Part shown: in pieces, positions 1-8,565 of the stretch
Layout of the letters: every line of letters starts with the position of its first letter
Position numbering within the stretch: the stretch's first letter is position 1
Assembly: GCA_034428395.1 (NCBI GenBank)
Contig: DAOUHX010000311.1
Location: 12,751 to 76,750 of the forward strand
Direction: 5' to 3'
DNA length: 64,000 nt
From: Bin5 sp034428395
Lineage (GTDB): Bacteria > Chloroflexota > Anaerolineae > Caldilineales > Caldilineaceae
Translations under genes and position numbers: made by a program
Notes under the pieces: model-generated
Seen by the model: the letters and a program-made list of their open reading frames with translations, nothing else
What the model was told of the DNA's origin: nothing
Database searches by the model: none

Positions 1-1
1 G

Positions 2-364
2 GAAGTGAAGGCGGTTCCGCTCGGGCACGCCCTCTCGGCTGCAACCGGATTGCCGCTCGTGATCGTACGGAAGATCCGCAAGCCCTATATGGTCAACTGT
101 CTCGAAACTGAAGTCGTCAGCATCACCACCGGCCAGCCGCAGACCCTCTTCATCGACGGCAAAGACCTGGCATTGATCCGTGGAAAGCACGCGCTCCTGG
201 TTGACGACGTAGTCAGTACCGGCAGCACACTCAAGGGGCTGCGCGCCCTTGTAGAGGGAGGCGGGGGCGACATCGCCGGTGAAATGGCAGTCTTTACCGA
301 AGGAGACCCGGGCGCCTGGGAGCAAATTACGGCGCTGGGAAATCTTCCCATTTTCACGGACTGA
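2..364 (+). CDS. Phosphoribosyltransferase (adenine phosphoribosyltransferase-like), 5' end cut by the window
   Basis: About 120 C-terminal residues of a type I phosphoribosyltransferase are visible. The PRPP-binding loop is clear (ALLVDDVVSTGSTLKGL, near residues 63-79 of the visible part), and upstream is the segment GLPLVIVRKIRKPYM, typical of the adenine/xanthine phosphoribosyltransferase group. The frame stays open to the window edge, so the GTG at position 5 is probably internal and the true start lies outside. The expected role is cytoplasmic purine salvage (base plus PRPP to nucleotide), but the base cannot be assigned from this fragment. It lies 69 bases upstream of prfA on the same strand. 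Confidence 0.75.
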   Translation, partial: EVKAVPLGHALSAATGLPLVIVRKIRKPYMVNCLETEVVSITTGQPQTLFIDGKDLALIRGKHALLVDDVVSTGSTLKGLRALVEGGGGDIAGEMAVFTEGDPGAWEQITALGNLPIFTD

Positions 365-433
365 GGTCACGCAGGGCCCGAATCGCGGCCAAAGCGGCGA
401 GCTTTCGGGCGCCGGGGCCAGGATCCAGCGACG

Positions 434-1516
434 ATGAATCTTGAACAACAGCTGACCCGCGTTGAAGAGCGTTTTGAAGAGTTGGACAGACTGATGGCCG
501 ACCCCGGCGTGCTGTCCGATTACGCCCGCGTATCCGAGCTGGCACAGGAGCGCAGCAATCTGGAAGCTCTGGTCGGCGCCTGGCGCAGATACCAGGACCT
601 GCAAGCGCAGATCAGCGACAACCAAGCCTTGCTGGCGGAAGACGAGGACCCCGAACTGGCTGAGCTGGCCGAGCTGGAGATCTCCGAGATTGAGCCGAAA
701 GTAGCCGGCCTCGAAGACGAGCTACGCCGCATGCTCCTTCCCAAAGACCCTAACGACGACAAAAACGTAATCGTCGAGATCCGCGCCGGCGCCGGCGGTG
801 ACGAAGCCGGCCTCTTCGCCGCCGATCTATTGCGCATGTACACCCGTTGGGCCGATGACCACAAGTTCAAGACCGAAATCATGAGTTCGAGCGAGACCGG
901 TGTAGGGGGCATCAAGGAGGCAATCCTCGAAGTGCGAGGCAGCGGGGCCTACAGCCGCCTTAAGTACGAATCGGGCGTCCATCGGGTCCAGCGCGTCCCG
1001 ACAACCGAGAGCCAGGGCCGCGTACACACCAGCACAGCTACGGTGGCCGTTCTGCCGGAGGCCGAGGACGTAGAGATCGAAGTCAATCCCAATGAGGTCA
1101 AGGTCGACGTCTTTCGCAGCAGCGGCCCCGGCGGGCAGAGTGTCAATACCACCGATTCGGCCGTGCGTCTCACCCATCTTCCGACCGGAATCGTCATCAG
1201 CTGCCAGGACGAAAAAAGCCAGCTCCAGAACCGCCTGAAGGCAGTTCGCATTCTGAAGACGAAGCTGTACGACATCGAAATGCAACGTCAACTTGAAGAC
1301 CTTGGCGCAGCGAGGCGAAACCAGGTCGGCTCGGGCGACCGCAGCGAGAAGATCCGCACTTATAACTTTTCCCAGGGCCGCGTCACTGACCATCGCATCC
1401 ACAAGACGATCTTCCGTTTGGATGCAGTGCTCGACGGCGACCTTGACGAATTCATAACCGATTTGGCTGCCTACGATCAGACGCAGCAGCTGCAGTCAAT
1501 GGGTGAAGAAGCGTAA
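434..1516 (+). CDS. prfA: Peptide chain release factor 1
   Basis: A 360-residue class I release factor, the usual length for RF1. The catalytic GGQ is at residues 233-235 inside SGPGGQSVNTTDSAVR, and glutamine methylation there activates peptidyl-tRNA hydrolysis. The codon-recognition tripeptide is PTT (189-191), matching the P-x-T motif of RF1 (UAA/UAG) and not the SPF motif of RF2. The next gene, prmC, starts 3 bases after the stop and encodes the methyltransferase for this glutamine, so the two are very likely translationally coupled. Confidence 0.97.
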   Translation: MNLEQQLTRVEERFEELDRLMADPGVLSDYARVSELAQERSNLEALVGAWRRYQDLQAQISDNQALLAEDEDPELAELAELEISEIEPKVAGLEDELRRMLLPKDPNDDKNVIVEIRAGAGGDEAGLFAADLLRMYTRWADDHKFKTEIMSSSETGVGGIKEAILEVRGSGAYSRLKYESGVHRVQRVPTTESQGRVHTSTATVAVLPEAEDVEIEVNPNEVKVDVFRSSGPGGQSVNTTDSAVRLTHLPTGIVISCQDEKSQLQNRLKAVRILKTKLYDIEMQRQLEDLGAARRNQVGSGDRSEKIRTYNFSQGRVTDHRIHKTIFRLDAVLDGDLDEFITDLAAYDQTQQLQSMGEEA

Positions 1517-1519
1517 CCA

Positions 1520-2533
1520 ATGTACAGAGATGGCCAGCACAATACCGACCAGGAGAATCTTGCTACCTCACAGGCAACAGGTATTGAAGAAGAGGCCCAG
1601 CCAGGGCCACACAGAGGGGGAGGACAGCCGCATCGGGACGGTCCCCTCATCGATCCTTTCCAATGGAGCCTGACGCCTGGAACGCCCGTTGGGCGCGCGC
1701 TTGTCTCGGCCGCCCAGCGGCTGGGCGAAACCGGCAGCGAATCGGCGCGGCTGGACTCACAGGTCCTGCTGGCGCACGTGCTGGAAAAGGACCGGACGTG
1801 GCTCTTCGCCCACCATGACCACGAGCTCAGCCATACCGACTGTAACCGCTACGCAGACCTGGTCACGCGGCGCAGACATCGCGAGCCGGTCGCCTATCTC
1901 CTGGGCCGCAAAGAGTTTTACGGACTGGAGTTCGCTGTAGACCCCCGCGTACTGATTCCTCGACCGGAGACGGAGTTGCTGGTCGATCTCGTTCTGGCGC
2001 AGATCAGCGACCGGCCCCGCCAACAGGTAATCGTCGCCGACGTCGGTACCGGCAGCGGTGCCATCGCCATCACCGTCGCCCGGTTTGCACCCGAAGCTAC
2101 AATCTACGGCATCGACATCAGCCGTGATGCCTTGGACGTTGCCGAAGAGAATGGGCGGCGCCTGACGTCGGAGGGAGGCCCCCGGTTCCTGGAAGGGGAC
2201 CTCCTTCAACCGCTCCCCGAACCAGTCGATGTCATCGTGGCAAACCTTCCCTACGTCGCCGACGAGGAGTATTCGGGACTGCAATCGGACGTGCGCGACT
2301 ACGAGCCGCGCCTCGCATTGCACGCAGGCGCCGAAGGCCTGGACCTGATCCGACGCCTCCTGGCCCAGCTGTCAGACAAACTGCGCCCGAACGGAACGGT
2401 GCTGCTGGAGATTTCGCCCAGACAGGGCGAGGTCGTTCAAAGGCTGGCGCAAGAGCTGCGGCCCAAGCCATCCTATGTCGGCCTGCGACGCGACTACAGC
2501 GGCCTCGTTCGCATGGTCACGCTTGAATTCTAG
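1520..2533 (+). CDS. prmC: Release factor glutamine N5-methyltransferase
   Basis: A SAM-dependent methyltransferase that modifies the GGQ glutamine of RF1 and RF2. Hallmarks are the RKEFYGLEF and VLIPRPETELL segments (about residues 130-155), the SAM-binding VADVGTGSG (172-180), and the substrate-binding NLPY tetrapeptide (242-245), a variant of the canonical NPPY. It is 337 residues, longer than usual (about 280), because of a roughly 50-residue polar, low-complexity N-terminus. Either this is a real extension or translation begins further in; the ATG at 1520 was kept because it sits 3 bases after the prfA stop behind a purine-rich stretch. Confidence 0.93.
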   Translation: MYRDGQHNTDQENLATSQATGIEEEAQPGPHRGGGQPHRDGPLIDPFQWSLTPGTPVGRALVSAAQRLGETGSESARLDSQVLLAHVLEKDRTWLFAHHDHELSHTDCNRYADLVTRRRHREPVAYLLGRKEFYGLEFAVDPRVLIPRPETELLVDLVLAQISDRPRQQVIVADVGTGSGAIAITVARFAPEATIYGIDISRDALDVAEENGRRLTSEGGPRFLEGDLLQPLPEPVDVIVANLPYVADEEYSGLQSDVRDYEPRLALHAGAEGLDLIRRLLAQLSDKLRPNGTVLLEISPRQGEVVQRLAQELRPKPSYVGLRRDYSGLVRMVTLEF

Positions 2534-2637
2534 ACATCAGTTCGGACGCGCTAGCCGCCTGGCAGGGGCCCCGCACGGCCTGGCGAGACGCACTGCCGCA
2601 ATCCCAGGACGCAGGATTCTCTCCCCGCGCAGATGGA

Positions 2638-3507
2638 ATGAAAACGAGAGATAAATTTGACCTGGTTGTGCTCGATATGGACGGCACGATCTACGGCAGG
2701 CAGTTTTCCGGCGGGTTCTCGCCGCGAGTGCGCCGGGCGATTGCAGCAGTTCAAAGTGCCGGGACGCCGGTAACGATCGCGACGGGACGGATTTTCGATT
2801 TCGTTCGGAAAGTCGCCCCTGACCTGGGCATCACCCTGCCTGTCATTACCGCGCAAGGCGCCGTGATTGGGGACCCCGTCAGCGGTGAATTGCTATACGA
2901 AGCCTTGATTCCGCCGGAGGCAGCGCGCAGCGCGGCCCGGTGGGCCGATTCCGAGGACCGAACGACCGTCTTCTATCTCAACCAGCCAGGCGGCCGAACG
3001 CGGCTTGTGCAGAACTTTTCCCCTGCAGCCAGCGGGACCGGCGGGCTGGAAGGCTGGGACACCGCCACCTACGATCACTGGTTCGGCAGTCCCAGAGAGC
3101 CTTGCCCGAGCCTTCTTGAAGTAATGAATGAAGCCGGCGTTCGACCTCTGAAATTCATTACCGTAAACGACTTCAAGCAAGAGGCCGACTTGACTGCGCA
3201 TCTTCAGACACGGTTCGGCAGCGACCTTCTCATCAGCCGCTCCCACCAGTTGCTCGTAGAGGGGACCGCGCCGACAGCCAACAAAGGAGACGCCTTGAAG
3301 CTGCTGGCAGGGCGGCTGAATGTCGACCTGGCACGCGTCCTGGCCGTAGGCGACAACGAGAACGACATCCCGATGATGCGCGCGGCCGGTTTCGCGGTCG
3401 CGATGGGCCAGGCCACCGCCGTCGTGCAGCGCGAAGCCGACTGGGTCGCGCCCGCCCTGGCGCAGGACGGCGCGGCTGTCGCGCTGGAACGTCTTTTGCT
3501 CCCCTGA
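2638..3507 (+). CDS. HAD-superfamily phosphatase, Cof type
   Basis: A 289-residue haloacid dehalogenase-type hydrolase with a type II cap. Motif I is DMDGT (residues 13-17, nucleophile Asp13), a conserved lysine lies in NKGDAL (215-220), and motif IV is GDNENDIPMM (238-247). The order matches the Cof/YidA group, which hydrolyses sugar phosphates, flavin mononucleotide or similar small phosphoesters in the cytoplasm. The substrate cannot be read from the sequence. It follows prmC after about 100 bases and may belong to the same transcript. Confidence 0.88.
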   Translation: MKTRDKFDLVVLDMDGTIYGRQFSGGFSPRVRRAIAAVQSAGTPVTIATGRIFDFVRKVAPDLGITLPVITAQGAVIGDPVSGELLYEALIPPEAARSAARWADSEDRTTVFYLNQPGGRTRLVQNFSPAASGTGGLEGWDTATYDHWFGSPREPCPSLLEVMNEAGVRPLKFITVNDFKQEADLTAHLQTRFGSDLLISRSHQLLVEGTAPTANKGDALKLLAGRLNVDLARVLAVGDNENDIPMMRAAGFAVAMGQATAVVQREADWVAPALAQDGAAVALERLLLP

Positions 3508-3673
3508 TCAAGCAAGTTCCTGGCGCCGGCATGGGGGTCCTATGGTGTGTCCGGTGGGCGGACAATAGCTCTTTAGCTTCCCCTCTCTTCTGAATCTAAG
3601 CGCAGCCCACGATGCCGGCTGTCATTCTGCGAACGCTTTTCTCCTAATCGCACTTTCCAATCCAGCAGGCATT

Positions 3674-3701
3674 TTGACAAGAATCTGACTTGATTTACAA
3701 T
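3674..3701 (+). promoter_or_regulatory. Sigma-70-type promoter of the tetR-men operon
   Basis: A perfect -35 hexamer TTGACA (3674-3679), a 16-base spacer and a near-consensus -10 hexamer TACAAT (3696-3701). Transcription would start near 3708, inside the palindrome described next. It is the best promoter in the first 12 kb and stands in front of the TetR gene and the menaquinone genes. Confidence 0.7.
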
Positions 3702-3702
3702 T

Positions 3703-3716
3703 CGACTGACCAGTCG
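3703..3716. promoter_or_regulatory. Palindromic operator, probable binding site of the adjacent TetR protein
   Basis: Perfect 6-base arms CGACTG and CAGTCG around a 2-base centre, beginning one base after the -10 box and covering the expected transcription start. Size, symmetry and position fit an autoregulatory TetR-family operator that blocks promoter clearance. Which protein binds is inferred from adjacency. Confidence 0.6.
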
Positions 3717-3745
3717 GTTTAGTGGCCGAGATTCGAGAGGAACGA

Positions 3746-4345
3746 ATGGCCGAGAAGACACTGCGCACGCCCGAATCGACACGCGAACGAATCCTCGATG
3801 CTGCTCTGGATGTCTTCAGCAGCAAAGGCTATCACGACACGCGTCTCGACGAAATCGTGGCTGAGTCCGACACTTCCAAGGGCTCAATCTACTTCCACTT
3901 TCCCAACAAGGAGCGCCTCTTCCTGGCGCTGGTTGAGAAGTTCGCCGATCTCATCGAACGTCGCGTGATTGAGGCGATTGAGCAGCAAACAAGCCCAATG
4001 GCCAAGGTCGAAGCCGCGCTCAAGGCCTGCCTGGAGGCCTTCGGCCGCTACCGCCGTCCCGCCAAAGTGATGCTCGTTCACGCGGCTGGACTGGGAACAG
4101 TCTTTGAGGAGAAGAGGCTGGAGATCAACGAGCGTTTCGCCCGGCTGATCCGCATCTACCTCGACGAGGCAGTCGCCGCCGGAGAAATTGAAGCGGTCGA
4201 CACGGACGTCATCGCCTACGCCTGGATGGGCAGCATCTACCATGTGACCATCCGCTGGGTCTACAGCGGGGAACCATCGCCGCCCCGCATCGTGGGCACT
4301 CTCGTGCCGATGTTGCTGCGCAGCGTAAATTACAACCGCAATTGA
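3746..4345 (+). CDS. TetR/AcrR-family transcriptional regulator
   Basis: About 199 residues. The N-terminus carries a TetR helix-turn-helix: RERILDAALDVFSSKGY, then SKGSIYFHFPNKERLF. The C-terminal half is a ligand/dimer domain that does not point to a specific effector. The start chosen is the ATG at 3746, five bases after GAGAGG; a GTG at 3722 would add eight residues but lacks a ribosome site. A strong promoter with a perfect 14-base palindrome lies immediately upstream, and menF begins 37 bases after the stop, so it probably represses itself and the men genes in one transcript. Confidence 0.9.
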   Translation: MAEKTLRTPESTRERILDAALDVFSSKGYHDTRLDEIVAESDTSKGSIYFHFPNKERLFLALVEKFADLIERRVIEAIEQQTSPMAKVEAALKACLEAFGRYRRPAKVMLVHAAGLGTVFEEKRLEINERFARLIRIYLDEAVAAGEIEAVDTDVIAYAWMGSIYHVTIRWVYSGEPSPPRIVGTLVPMLLRSVNYNRN

Positions 4346-4382
4346 AACATGCATACTCGCCGTCCTGTGCGAAAATCTTCGA

Positions 4383-5918
4383 ATGCGACGGAGACTTGAA
4401 GAGATAGAGATGGAAAGGCAAACGCCCACCATCAGGGCGGGAAGCTCCTATTCTCCCGAGATGCCGGAAGTCGACGCATGGTTGGCGCCTGAGGCGGCAG
4501 GCGGCGACGACGAATACAGTGCGGCGAAGCACGGCCGCCTGGTCAGCGTCAGTCGACAGATAGCGGGCGTCCCCGTTGCCCGATTCCTGCGCGCGGCCGA
4601 AGGGCTGGAGCGATTCTATTGGCGCGACGGCGGGCAGGACCTTGCTTTCGCGGGCATTGGCATAGCGGCCCACATGATGGGGTACGGCGCGGGACGCTTT
4701 CCCGCCATCCAACGACAGGCAAGCCTCCTCTTCGCCCACGCCGAGTCGGATGCCCTTTCTTGCGCTGACGATGGGTCGGCACTGGCGCAGCCGCGACTAT
4801 TCGGCGGCTTTGCCTTTCGCGAGAACTTCGTTCCCGACGTCACCTGGACCGGTTTCCATCCTGCACATTTTATCTTGCCCCACTATCAGTTGGTGATACG
4901 AGGCGACCAAAGTTGGCTGACCATAAACGCGCTGGTGCCCGCTGAGGACAAGGCGTCTGCCATCCTTCCGCTGTTGAACGAAGCTCTGGAGACTCAAGTC
5001 CAATCGCTGAATCGGTCGAACGATCATCTCGAAGCCGAGGGCCCCGAAACGAATTCTTCGGGCGTCACCACGACATGTACGCAAGCGGAATTCGACTACC
5101 CTCTTGCCTTCGCTGAATGGGCGCAAATGATTGAAACAGCGCGGCGGACATTCGCGGCGACGCCCATGCGTAAGGTCGTGCTTTCCCGCATCGCGCAGAT
5201 CCGGGCGCAGCGTCCTTTCAATATTCTGCAGGCCCTAACCCGGCTTGGCGATCTCTATCCGACTTGCTACACCTTCCTCTTTGAACCGCAGCCGGGCAAC
5301 GGCTTTTTGGGCTCCAGCCCTGAGCTGCTGGTGCGGGTCAGGGGGAGAGAGTTGGAGACGATGGCTCTGGCTGGATCGATCCAGCGCGGTGCGAGTGCGG
5401 AGGAGGACGCTGCTCTGGCCAGCGCGCTCATGTCTTCGGCAAAGGACCGAAACGAGCACCACCTGGTGGTCGACGCGCTACGCAGCTGCCTGCAGCCGCT
5501 GGCGGAACGACTTTACCTTGCCGACGAACCGACTGTCCTGCCGCTCAGAAACATCCAGCACCTGCATACGCCTGTCAAGGCCAGGCTCCGGCGACAGCAA
5601 GGCGTCCTTCCCCTGTTGAAGGCGTTGCACCCGACGCCTGCCATGGGCGGCACGCCGCGCGATCTGGCGCTGGAGTTCATCCGGTCGCATGAACCGACTT
5701 TGCGCGGTTGGTACGCTGCGCCCGTCGGTTGGATCCAAGGGAACATGGACGGTGCATTTGCGGTTGCTATCCGCTCTGCCGTCGTGCAAAGGGAGCGCGC
5801 CTGGGCCTATGCCGGCGCCGGCATTACTCTGGATTCCCTCCCACGAGCTGAATGGAATGAAACGGAGTGGAAGTTTCAGCCGATCATCAATAGTCTTGTC
5901 GGGAACCGAAGATGCTAG
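4383..5918 (+). CDS. menF: Isochorismate synthase (menaquinone pathway)
   Basis: Converts chorismate to isochorismate, the first committed step of menaquinone synthesis. The protein has 511 residues, and its C-terminal half carries the chorismate-binding fold: FLGSSPELLVRV, ALAGSIQRG, DRNEHHLVVDALR, GTPRDLALEF and GWYAAPVGWI. The N-terminal half is variable, as in MenF/EntC/DhbC enzymes. MenF is preferred over a siderophore-type synthase because the gene overlaps menD by 7 bases and is followed by menB, menE and menH. An alternative start at the ATG at 4410 would remove nine residues. Confidence 0.93.
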   Translation: MRRRLEEIEMERQTPTIRAGSSYSPEMPEVDAWLAPEAAGGDDEYSAAKHGRLVSVSRQIAGVPVARFLRAAEGLERFYWRDGGQDLAFAGIGIAAHMMGYGAGRFPAIQRQASLLFAHAESDALSCADDGSALAQPRLFGGFAFRENFVPDVTWTGFHPAHFILPHYQLVIRGDQSWLTINALVPAEDKASAILPLLNEALETQVQSLNRSNDHLEAEGPETNSSGVTTTCTQAEFDYPLAFAEWAQMIETARRTFAATPMRKVVLSRIAQIRAQRPFNILQALTRLGDLYPTCYTFLFEPQPGNGFLGSSPELLVRVRGRELETMALAGSIQRGASAEEDAALASALMSSAKDRNEHHLVVDALRSCLQPLAERLYLADEPTVLPLRNIQHLHTPVKARLRRQQGVLPLLKALHPTPAMGGTPRDLALEFIRSHEPTLRGWYAAPVGWIQGNMDGAFAVAIRSAVVQRERAWAYAGAGITLDSLPRAEWNETEWKFQPIINSLVGNRRC

Positions 5919-7702
5919 TGGATGCCGCGGCTGGAAGCAATCCGAATCTTCTCTTTGCCGAAACAGTGGTTGACGGGTTGGTCTGCGCTGGATTGCGGAC
6001 CGTCTGCCTTGCGCCCGGCTCCCGCTCCACACCGCTCGCGCTGGCCGTCGACGCCCATCCCGGTATTGAGACGTTCATCCAACTGGACGAACGCTGCGCC
6101 GGCTTCTTCGCCTTGGGTGTGGCCCAGGCCACCGACCGTCCGGTGGCCCTGCTCAGCACATCCGGCACGGCGGCAGTGGAATTCCATGCTGCCGCCGTCG
6201 AAGCGATGATGGCGGGCATCCCGCTCCTCCTCCTGACAACCGACCGGCCGCCGGAACTGCGCCACAGCGGGGCCAACCAGACCATCGACCAGGTCAAAAT
6301 GTACGGGGACCACGTCCTCTGGAGCGTGGATGCCGCTCTGCCGCAGCATGCGCAGCCCGACGTCGCCGTGCGCAACCTTCGCACCCTGGGCGCCCGCGCC
6401 TGTGCCATTGCCAACGGACTGCGCCGGGGGCCGGTCCACATCAATTTCCCCTTCCGCAAGCCGTTGGAACCGCCGGCGCCATACCGGCCAGGCTACGACC
6501 ATCCGCAAAGCAGGGAAGGACCGGGAGAGGCCCGTCACACTTCCATCTGTCGCGGCACTTTGCTGCCCACGCAAGGGCAGGTCGACGAGATGACCGCGCT
6601 CGTGTCGGCGCACGAGCGCGGATGGATCGTGTGCGGCCCTTGGCCCGGCCGCACGCCGCCAGAGTTTGTCGAAGGCGTAGCCGAATTGGCCCGGGATACA
6701 GGTTACCCCATCCTCGCCGATCCCCTGTCGGGCCTGCGCTTTGGACAGCACACGGCTTGCACGCCCGTTGTGGACAGCTTCGAGAGCCTTCTTCGACGTC
6801 CACCGCCCTTTGAACCGCCCGAGGTTGTGATTCGTTTCGGCGCGGTACCGACTTCGAAATGTCTCAATGACTACCTTGAGCAAACGGCACCGCCTCACCA
6901 GATTCACGTGCGCGGCAGTGGTGTTTGGGCAGATGACAGCCATCGCGTCAGTCGATTCTTCCAGGTAGACGAGAATGGATTCTGCCGCGCCCTGGCGGGT
7001 CGAATCGACCGGCCCGTCTCGGACTGGGGCCTGGGCGTCGTCGCGGCCGGCAGCCGCGTTTTCCACAGGCAGGCACAGTTCCTGCAACGGCACTGGTTCG
7101 ACGCTTCCGTCATTCCGGAGATTCTGGATGTGCTCCCGGCCGGCGCCAATGTTTTTGTCGGCAACAGCCTGCCTGTCCGCCACCTGGACCAGTTCAGCAG
7201 GCCGATGCCGAAGCAGCTCCACGTCTACGGCAACCGCGGCGCCAGCGGCATCGACGGCGTTGTCTCGACTGCGCTGGGGGTGGCAGCCGCGGACACGTCC
7301 ACGCCGCTGCTCCTTCTCATCGGTGACATCAGTTTCTACCATGACTTAAACGGCCTTCTCGCTGTCAGCAAATTGGGTCTGGATAACGTTACCATTGTCG
7401 TCCTGAACAATGACGGCGGCGGCCTATTTCGCAGGCTGCCCATTGCCGACGGCCATGCCCAGTTCGAGCGGCTCTTCCTGACCCCGCATGGCCTGGATTT
7501 CGCGCCGGCGGCAAAGATGTACGGGCTCGATTATGTGCTGGTAGCCAGCGGCGCCCGAGATTCGTTTACCAAAGAGCTGCGCGCCTCCTTACAGCGCAGC
7601 AGACCGGCAATCATCGAACTGCGAACCGATGGCGCCCGTGACGAACGTCTACGGCGCGAGCTGGCCGCAACAATTCAAGACAGCAAGGAGAAGACTTCGT
7701 GA
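5912..7702 (+). CDS. menD: 2-succinyl-5-enolpyruvyl-6-hydroxy-3-cyclohexene-1-carboxylate synthase
   Basis: A thiamine-diphosphate enzyme that joins isochorismate to the succinyl semialdehyde unit from 2-oxoglutarate. It has 596 residues, slightly longer than the usual ~560. The N-terminal domain opens with APGSRSTPLALAV, and the cofactor-activating glutamate is in the DERCAGFFALG segment. The C-terminal cofactor site has GDISFYHDLNGLL followed by VVLNNDGGGLF, typical of MenD. It overlaps menF by 7 bases and menB by 4 (GTGA), so translation is coupled. Confidence 0.96.
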   Translation: MLVDAAAGSNPNLLFAETVVDGLVCAGLRTVCLAPGSRSTPLALAVDAHPGIETFIQLDERCAGFFALGVAQATDRPVALLSTSGTAAVEFHAAAVEAMMAGIPLLLLTTDRPPELRHSGANQTIDQVKMYGDHVLWSVDAALPQHAQPDVAVRNLRTLGARACAIANGLRRGPVHINFPFRKPLEPPAPYRPGYDHPQSREGPGEARHTSICRGTLLPTQGQVDEMTALVSAHERGWIVCGPWPGRTPPEFVEGVAELARDTGYPILADPLSGLRFGQHTACTPVVDSFESLLRRPPPFEPPEVVIRFGAVPTSKCLNDYLEQTAPPHQIHVRGSGVWADDSHRVSRFFQVDENGFCRALAGRIDRPVSDWGLGVVAAGSRVFHRQAQFLQRHWFDASVIPEILDVLPAGANVFVGNSLPVRHLDQFSRPMPKQLHVYGNRGASGIDGVVSTALGVAAADTSTPLLLLIGDISFYHDLNGLLAVSKLGLDNVTIVVLNNDGGGLFRRLPIADGHAQFERLFLTPHGLDFAPAAKMYGLDYVLVASGARDSFTKELRASLQRSRPAIIELRTDGARDERLRRELAATIQDSKEKTS

Positions 7703-8550
7703 CGATTCCCAAAAGCGCCGATTGGCAAGAAGTCGCTGCCTACAGCGATATCACTTTTCACAAGGCTGACGGCATGGCGCGCATCGCCTTCAATCGACCT
7801 GAGAAGAGAAACGCGTTCCGTCCTCAGACCATCGATCAGATGACGGAGGCGTTTCGCGACGTTTGGGCCGATGACCGCATTGGCGTCGTCCTGTTGACCG
7901 GCAATGGCCCATCGCCCAAGGACGGCGTCCACGCCTTCTGTGCCGGCGGCGACCAGAATGTGCGCGGCCACGCCGGCTACCTGGACGACAAAGGGGTGGC
8001 GCGGCTGAACGTGCTCGAACTCCAGCGCATCATGCGAACCATGCCCAAACCTGTCATCGCGCTGGTGAACGGGTTCGCAATCGGCGGCGGCCACGTCCTC
8101 CACGTGATTTGCGACCTTTCCCTGGCTTCGGAAAACGCTGTTTTCGGCCAGACCGGACCAATCGTCGGCAGCTTCGACGGCGGCCTCGGCGCATCCTACC
8201 TGGCCTCCATTGTCGGCCAGAAAAAGGCGCGCGAGATCTGGTATCTTTGCCGGCAATTTTCGGCGCAGGAAGCCCTGGAGATGGGACTGGTCAACAAGGT
8301 GCTGCCCACCGTGGAAGCACTCGAAGAGGAGGGCGTAGACTGGGCCCAGGAGATCTTGCGCAAGTCGCCGCTTGCCATCCGCTTCCTTAAGGCGGGATTC
8401 AACGCCGATCTGGACGGGCAGACTGGCTTGCAGGTTCTTGCCGGCGATGCCACGATGCTCTTCTACATGAGCGACGAGGGCAAAGAGGGCCGCGACGCGT
8501 TCAACGAGAGGCGTGCGCCCAACTTCAAGCAATACCCATGGAGGCCTTGA
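7699..8550 (+). CDS. menB: 1,4-dihydroxy-2-naphthoyl-CoA synthase
   Basis: A crotonase-fold enzyme that cyclises o-succinylbenzoyl-CoA to form the naphthoquinone ring. It is 283 residues, the family norm. The MenB signature FCAGGDQNVRGHAGY lies near residues 80-94, and the oxyanion-hole and active-site segments (VNGFAIGGGHVLH, GSFDGGLGASYLA) follow. The GTG start overlaps the menD stop codon. It is cytoplasmic and part of the men operon. Confidence 0.96.
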   Translation: MTIPKSADWQEVAAYSDITFHKADGMARIAFNRPEKRNAFRPQTIDQMTEAFRDVWADDRIGVVLLTGNGPSPKDGVHAFCAGGDQNVRGHAGYLDDKGVARLNVLELQRIMRTMPKPVIALVNGFAIGGGHVLHVICDLSLASENAVFGQTGPIVGSFDGGLGASYLASIVGQKKAREIWYLCRQFSAQEALEMGLVNKVLPTVEALEEEGVDWAQEILRKSPLAIRFLKAGFNADLDGQTGLQVLAGDATMLFYMSDEGKEGRDAFNERRAPNFKQYPWRP

Positions 8551-8565
8551 GGCAGAAGATGAAAG

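Noticed and set aside
5915..7342. A 475-codon open frame antisense to menD
   Set aside because: Its composition (Arg/Gly/Ala-rich without a domain) is that of a mirror frame in GC-rich DNA, and menD on the other strand is certain.
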